Source: Lujinxingia vulgaris (GTDB lineage Bacteria; Myxococcota_A; Bradymonadia; Bradymonadales; Bradymonadaceae). Taken from it: 64,000 nucleotides of DNA. The stretch covers positions 1-64,000 of the forward strand of contig NZ_VOSL01000049.1 in assembly GCF_007997005.1 (NCBI RefSeq), given 5' to 3'. Both the position numbers and the translations under genes were made by a program. Shown in pieces: positions 59,671-64,000 of this stretch. The notes beneath the pieces are model-generated. The model saw only the letters and a program-made list of their open reading frames with translations. It made no database searches and was not told where the DNA came from. The stretch's first letter is position 1, and every line of letters begins with the position of its first letter.

Positions 59671-61431
59671 ATGAATCCAAATGAAGGCGGCATCACAGGC
59701 CTCACTCAACACGAGCTTCGTGCTCAGGCCGAGACCATGCTGAGCACCGGCGATGAGAACGGCGTCTCCGCGCGCGATCCTCAGGAGCTGATCCGTGAGC
59801 TAAAGCTCCATCATATCGAGCTCGACCTGCAAAATAAGGAGCTCAAGCGCTACCAATCCCAGCTGGAGTCGACGCGCGAGCGCTACATCGATCTCTACTT
59901 TCATGCCCCGATTGGTTACGCCTCACTGACCGCCGAAGGGGTGATCGATGAGCTCAACTTCATGGCCGCTGATCATCTGGGGTTGACCCGCCAGGAGCTG
60001 CTCCGAGCCTCGTTCGGCGAGCTGCTCACGCCTTCGAGTCGCGAGCGTTTTCAGGCACATCTCGCAAAGACCTTCAGCTGTGGTGAGCTTCAAAAATGCG
60101 ACGTCGTCGCGCGCCTTCCCGACGGCTCCCAGACCCACCTTCGTCTGACCAGCGTGGTGGTCGAAGGGGATAACGACACCCCGGCCTGTTGCCGCACCAT
60201 CGTGATGGACATCAACGATCAACAGCACGCCGAGCGCGAGCGCGTCGCGCTTCAGGATCAGCTCCGCCAGGCCCATAAGATGGAGGCGCTGGGCCGGCTC
60301 GTCAGCGGCATCGCTCACGACTTCAACAACCTGCTCACGCTGATCATCGGCTACTCCAAGCTGGCGATGAACCAGCTCCCCTCCTCCAACCCCTTCTTCG
60401 CCCACGCCCAGCAGATCCACAAAGCAGGCCACCACGCCTCCGAGCTCATCGACCAACTCCTGGCCTTCAGCCGGGAGCGCGCGCCCTCGCCCACGCGCAT
60501 GGTGCTCAACGAGACGATTCGCGACATCGAGTCGATGCTGCGCCGGGTCACCGGCGACGACATTGAGTTCAACCTCTCGCTCGACGACGCTCTGGGAGAG
60601 ACGTGCTTTGACGCCGCGCAGTTCAAGCAGGTGCTCATGAATCTGGTCATCAACGCCTGCGAGGCCATGCCCCAGGGCGGTCGGCTCACCCTGCGTACCC
60701 GCAACATCCAACTTCATGAACGCGCCGCCGCGCGGCTCGACATTGAGCCCGGCCCCTTTGTGCTGGTGGAGGTCGAGGACACCGGCTACGGCATCCCGGA
60801 GGACGCCGTCTCCCGCATCTTCGACCCGAACTTCACCACCAAGAGCTCCGACAAGACCCATGGCTTTGGGCTGGCGACGTCACAGGGGATCCTGCGCCAA
60901 CATCAGGGTGTGATCGACGTGGTCAGCCAGATCGACAAGGGCACCTCGTTTTTGATCTACGCCCCGCGCATCGACGCGGCGCGCGCCGAGGAGAGTCCGG
61001 CGCCCACACCGACCATTCTGCTGGTCGAAGACCAGACCGATCTTCGCCAGCTGGCCACCATGGTGCTGAGCACCGCCGGCTACCGCGTGCTCAGCGCAAG
61101 CTCCCCGGCCGAGGGTGTCGAGATCGCCGAGCTTCACCCCGGCGCACTTGATCTTATCCTCACCGACGTGACCATGCCCGGGATGAATGGACGCCAGCTG
61201 GCCGAGCGGGTACTCAAGACCCACCCCAACACCCACGTGCTCTACATCTCGGGCCACGACCACGAGTCGGTCTGCCGGGAGCGCGGCATCGACATCGACG
61301 CTCCCTTCTTAGAAAAGCCCTTTACGCCGGAGCGCCTCGTCGAGATCGTCTCTGCTCTGATCGCACCGCCCCACACCTCCTCCACACCGAGCTTTGACCC
61401 CAGCAGTGACCCCTCCCCCCCTCCAGGATGA
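59671..61431 (+). CDS. Soluble PAS hybrid histidine kinase with C-terminal receiver
   Basis: 586 residues and no membrane helix, so a cytoplasmic sensor. A short helical lead (about 35-72) resembles the region before PAS in other such kinases. A PAS domain (about 75-185, 'HAPIGYASLTAEGVIDELN') is followed by HisKA with His216 in GIAHDFNNLL and HATPase (N box NLVINACEAM, DTGYGIPE, GFGLATSQGIL). The receiver has ED at 453-454, Asp499 in LTDVTMPG and Lys549. It resembles NtrB-like hybrid kinases; no partner regulator is adjacent. ATG 59671 is preferred over TTG 59650. Confidence 0.92.
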   Translation: MNPNEGGITGLTQHELRAQAETMLSTGDENGVSARDPQELIRELKLHHIELDLQNKELKRYQSQLESTRERYIDLYFHAPIGYASLTAEGVIDELNFMAADHLGLTRQELLRASFGELLTPSSRERFQAHLAKTFSCGELQKCDVVARLPDGSQTHLRLTSVVVEGDNDTPACCRTIVMDINDQQHAERERVALQDQLRQAHKMEALGRLVSGIAHDFNNLLTLIIGYSKLAMNQLPSSNPFFAHAQQIHKAGHHASELIDQLLAFSRERAPSPTRMVLNETIRDIESMLRRVTGDDIEFNLSLDDALGETCFDAAQFKQVLMNLVINACEAMPQGGRLTLRTRNIQLHERAAARLDIEPGPFVLVEVEDTGYGIPEDAVSRIFDPNFTTKSSDKTHGFGLATSQGILRQHQGVIDVVSQIDKGTSFLIYAPRIDAARAEESPAPTPTILLVEDQTDLRQLATMVLSTAGYRVLSASSPAEGVEIAELHPGALDLILTDVTMPGMNGRQLAERVLKTHPNTHVLYISGHDHESVCRERGIDIDAPFLEKPFTPERLVEIVSALIAPPHTSSTPSFDPSSDPSPPPG

Positions 61432-62824
61432 AACGCCTCCCTCGCCCCCCCATCGCCGCCGGCTGGCGATCGCCGGCGCGCGCGGCGCGCTGGGCCGCGC
61501 GCTCACTGCCCGGCTCCCGGCACACATCGACACCATCGGCCTGACCCGCCGCCCCGACGAGACGCTCTCCGGGGTGGGCACCACACGCCAGGTCGACCTC
61601 TTCTCGCGCAAAGAGACCTTCGAGGGACTCCGCGACGCCGAGCTCGCGGTCTACGCCGTCCACCAGTCCCGCTTCCGCGCGCGCCTGATCCAGGCCCGCC
61701 TCGACGACCTCGACGTGCTCTGCGCCGACAACTTCGGACGCGCCGCCGCCCATCACGGCCTCTCGCACATCCTCTACGTGGGCTGCGACACCCCGCCCAA
61801 CGCCACCCACGATCTGGGCCGTACCCGCGAGATCACCGATGCCCTCGGCGCCCACGGCGTGCCCGTCATTACCCTGCGCCTGCCGGTCATCCTCGATCCG
61901 CGCAGCGCGCTGACCCGCCAGGCCCTGGCCCTGGCCAGCCGCCCCCACCCCGAGCTCAAGCCCTATTACACCGCCGAGCTCGCCCCGATCGCCATGCGCG
62001 ACGTCGTCGACGCCTGCCTGGCCATCCTGACCGATCCCGACGCGTACGAAGGCAGCTACGCCTTGCACGGCCCCGAGACGATCAGCTTTCAAGCCCTCGT
62101 CGAGGCTCTGGCGGCGCGCCAGGACCTCTCCCCCAGATGGCGCGAGCCGGGCCTTTTGAGCTCGCTGACGCCCTCCCCCTCGCCAGTGGGGGAGGAGTGG
62201 TTGGACATCCTCCAGGAACTTCTGCAGACGCCCACCCATCACCCCCGCGACTTCCCCTTTGAGGCCCGCTGCCACCGCCCTCTCACCGCGCTGGACGACG
62301 CGCTCGATGCCTGCCTGCACCCCGACGAGAACGCCGGGGCGCTCGCCAGAGTGGCCCCCTCCCCGGCTCCCCTGCCCTCGCTGGTGCGCTCGGTGCAACG
62401 ACTTCCGCTGCCACAGGGGCGAGACGCCCGCTGGACCGCCCACGAGTACGTGCGCTGGCTCCCCACGGCGCTGCGTTTTCTGATCCGCGCCACCCACACC
62501 CATGATGACGCCGGCGGCTCGGTGGCGCGATTCTTCATCGGTCCCATCCCCTGGCCGATCCTTGAGCTGACCCTGGCGCCCGAGGTCAGCGCCCCCGACC
62601 GCCAGCTCTTCTGGATCACCGGTGGTATGCTCGCCCGCAAACCCCAGCGCGGACGCCTGGAGTTTCGCCAGATCGCCCACACCGACCGCCTCATCGTCGC
62701 CATTCACGACTTCGAGCCGCGCCTGCCCTGGGTGCTCTACCGCTTCACCCAGGCCCTCTTTCACCTCTGGGTCGTCGCACGCTTCAAACGCCACCTGGAG
62801 CGCTTGAGCGCCCCGCCGACGTGA
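61406..62824 (+). CDS. Two-domain NAD(P)-binding (NmrA/YbjT-like) protein with unknown C-terminal domain
   Basis: About 472 residues. Residues about 18-240 are an atypical SDR/NmrA fold: LAIAGARGALGRAL (GxxGxxG), then 'HILYVGCDTPPN' and 'GVPVITLRLPVILDPRS'. The second half (about 300-470) is unrelated to the Rossmann part and contains 'FFIGPIPWPILELTLAP' and 'AIHDFEPRLPWVLYRFTQAL', a domain I do not recognise. The gene overlaps the kinase 3' end by about 26 nt; only GTG 61406 or TTG 61394 can serve as start. Confidence 0.72.
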   Translation: MTPPPLQDETPPSPPHRRRLAIAGARGALGRALTARLPAHIDTIGLTRRPDETLSGVGTTRQVDLFSRKETFEGLRDAELAVYAVHQSRFRARLIQARLDDLDVLCADNFGRAAAHHGLSHILYVGCDTPPNATHDLGRTREITDALGAHGVPVITLRLPVILDPRSALTRQALALASRPHPELKPYYTAELAPIAMRDVVDACLAILTDPDAYEGSYALHGPETISFQALVEALAARQDLSPRWREPGLLSSLTPSPSPVGEEWLDILQELLQTPTHHPRDFPFEARCHRPLTALDDALDACLHPDENAGALARVAPSPAPLPSLVRSVQRLPLPQGRDARWTAHEYVRWLPTALRFLIRATHTHDDAGGSVARFFIGPIPWPILELTLAPEVSAPDRQLFWITGGMLARKPQRGRLEFRQIAHTDRLIVAIHDFEPRLPWVLYRFTQALFHLWVVARFKRHLERLSAPPT

Positions 62825-62997
62825 AAAAGAACGTAAAGCCGGCGTCGACAGCCTTCTCCCCCACCCCCGGTTGACGCTACCCTTGACGCCATGTTCCTCC
62901 CCTGCCCAACGCTGAATACGATGACGCTCGCCACCACCGAGCGCATGCGGCCCGGGGAGCTCTGCACGTCGATGGTACAACTTGCCAGGAGTACGTC

Positions 62998-63837
62998 ATG
63001 CAAAAGACGCTTGTCGCCCTGATCGCCGCCTCATTGCTCATGGGTTGCGGTGTCCCCAAAGACGAACACGAAGCGATGCTGCGCGATATGGAGAACACCA
63101 AGGTCGCGCTGGCCACCACCGAACGCGAGAAGGCCGAGGTGGAAGAAGAGCTACGCGGCCAGATCGAGACGCTGGAGGCCCGCATCGCCAAGCTCGAAAA
63201 CGACAAGCTCGCCCTGGAGACCGAGCTCAGCGAGGCCCGCGGCGACCTCGACCTCTATGAGTCGCGCGCCGGCGGTCTGGAAGAAGCCCTGGAAGCCTCG
63301 CGCGCCGAGCTCGACGAGCTGCGCCGCGCCCGCGCCCAGACCGAAGAGCGCCTCAAAGAGTACCGCAACCTGGCCAGCCGCCTGGCCTCGATGGTCGAGT
63401 CCGGCCAGCTCACCGTGAAGATCCGCGAGGGCCGCATGGTCATTGAGCTCGCCGACAACATCCTCTTCGACTCGGGTCGCACCGACATCAAAGAAGACGG
63501 CCGACTGGCGCTCCAGGAGCTGGCCGCGGTGCTCCAGGAGGTCGACGACCGCAACTTCCTGGTGGCCGGGCACACCGACAACGTGCCGATCAGCTCGGGG
63601 CGTTTCTCCTCCAACTGGGAGCTCTCGACGGCCCGCGCGGTGGAGGTCGTTAAATTTTTGCAGGAGCAGGGCGTCGATCCTACCAACCTCGCGGCGGCCG
63701 GCTACGGGGAGTTTGACCCGGTGGCCGATAACGAAGATCGTGAGGCGCGCGCGCTCAACCGCCGCATTGAGATCATCCTGATGCCCAACATCGAAGAGCT
63801 GCCCTCGGTGCCCGACGATGTCTTTGAGGGCTCTTAA
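62998..63837 (+). CDS. OmpA-family peptidoglycan-binding lipoprotein
   Basis: 279 residues. Lipobox SLLMGC (Cys17), a long coiled coil (about 20-130) with heptad-like Leu/Glu/Arg pattern, and an OmpA/MotB C-terminal domain (about 145-265): 'NILFDSGRTDIKEDG', GHTDNVPIS, NWELSTARA and ALNRRIEI. It should sit on the outer membrane facing the periplasm and bind peptidoglycan, linking wall and envelope. CCAGGAG precedes ATG 62998. No Tol-Pal genes are adjacent, so it is not called Pal. Confidence 0.93.
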   Translation: MQKTLVALIAASLLMGCGVPKDEHEAMLRDMENTKVALATTEREKAEVEEELRGQIETLEARIAKLENDKLALETELSEARGDLDLYESRAGGLEEALEASRAELDELRRARAQTEERLKEYRNLASRLASMVESGQLTVKIREGRMVIELADNILFDSGRTDIKEDGRLALQELAAVLQEVDDRNFLVAGHTDNVPISSGRFSSNWELSTARAVEVVKFLQEQGVDPTNLAAAGYGEFDPVADNEDREARALNRRIEIILMPNIEELPSVPDDVFEGS

Positions 63838-63918
63838 GCCTCACCCGCGCAGCGAGCGCGCCGGAACATTGCCGCCGACGTGTTCAGGCCGGCGCCGCTC
63901 GCTGCACCGAGACACCTC

Positions 63919-64000
63919 ATGCGTTTTGCCTCGCTGCTTCTCATCGCGCTGACCGGGCTGCTTTTTGTCTCCTGCGCCAGTGTCCCCGACCCGCCTCCCC
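63919..64000 (+). CDS. Putative lipoprotein, 5' end only
   Basis: 27 codons are visible before the right edge: MRFASLLLIALTGLLFVSCA... gives a signal peptide and lipobox FVSC (Cys18), then a Pro-rich start of the mature part. No ribosome binding site stands out. The gene continues beyond the window, so its function cannot be judged. Confidence 0.6.
   Translation, partial: MRFASLLLIALTGLLFVSCASVPDPPP

Overview
The window is high-GC DNA, densely packed with genes on both strands, from a Gram-negative bacterium. Lipoproteins with lipoboxes, an OmpA-type peptidoglycan-binding lipoprotein, FtsEX-EnvC and a cbb3 oxidase support the Gram-negative assignment. The gene mix (HEAT, SEC-C, PEGA, NERD-kinase and GIDE-LemA proteins, many unassigned proteins) suggests a former deltaproteobacterium of the Bradymonadales/Myxococcota type. 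That is inference; no database search was possible. No insertion sequence, prophage, integrase or CRISPR array was seen. This looks like a chromosomal core region.

Layout. 1-7.9 kb: a cut-off unknown gene, a CPA2-type antiporter with Usp-like tail, an SDR, a HEAT-repeat membrane protein, an acidic-repeat tail-anchored protein, and a minus-strand PNPOx-like/Mpg pair. 8-16.9 kb: the high-affinity respiration locus, with a divergent SafE-like protein and then ccoNO (fused), ccoQ, ccoP (one haem), ccoG, ccoH, ccoI and ccoS, mostly overlapping. 16.9-25.3 kb: a SycD-like TPR protein with a glycine-rich partner, an unknown protein behind a near-consensus promoter and structured leader, haemolysin III, an esterase lipoprotein, a SEC-C protein, a Rieske/FAD oxidoreductase and tRNA-Arg(CCG). 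25.4-36.4 kb: envelope genes, namely a large L,D-transpeptidase lipoprotein, an isochorismatase-like hydrolase, two glycosyltransferases, ftsE-ftsX-envC, an unknown protein and a GIDE-GIDE-LemA membrane protein.

36.7-42 kb: murI, a PEGA protein, a glutamine-amidotransferase-like protein without its catalytic Cys, a small lipoprotein, mtnC and a coiled-coil membrane protein. 42-52.6 kb: rpoC and rpoB on the minus strand, without rplJ/rplL directly upstream, behind a long leader; next comes a NERD-pseudokinase. 52.8-64 kb: a Rossmann protein, a solitary rpsD, a lipoprotein, a tRNA-queuosine mannosyltransferase-like protein, a translationally coupled crotonase-amidase-CheR set, a soluble hybrid histidine kinase, a Rossmann-fold protein with an unknown C-terminal domain, an OmpA lipoprotein and the start of another lipoprotein.

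A recurring theme is recognisable enzyme folds that have lost catalytic residues: FtsE, EnvC, the glutaminase-like protein, the NERD-linked kinase and the crotonase. The most promising unexplained items are the orphan SycD-like/translocator-like pair, the strong promoter with structured leader at 19.3-19.57 kb, the apparently ATPase-defective FtsE, and the NERD-pseudokinase beside rpoB.
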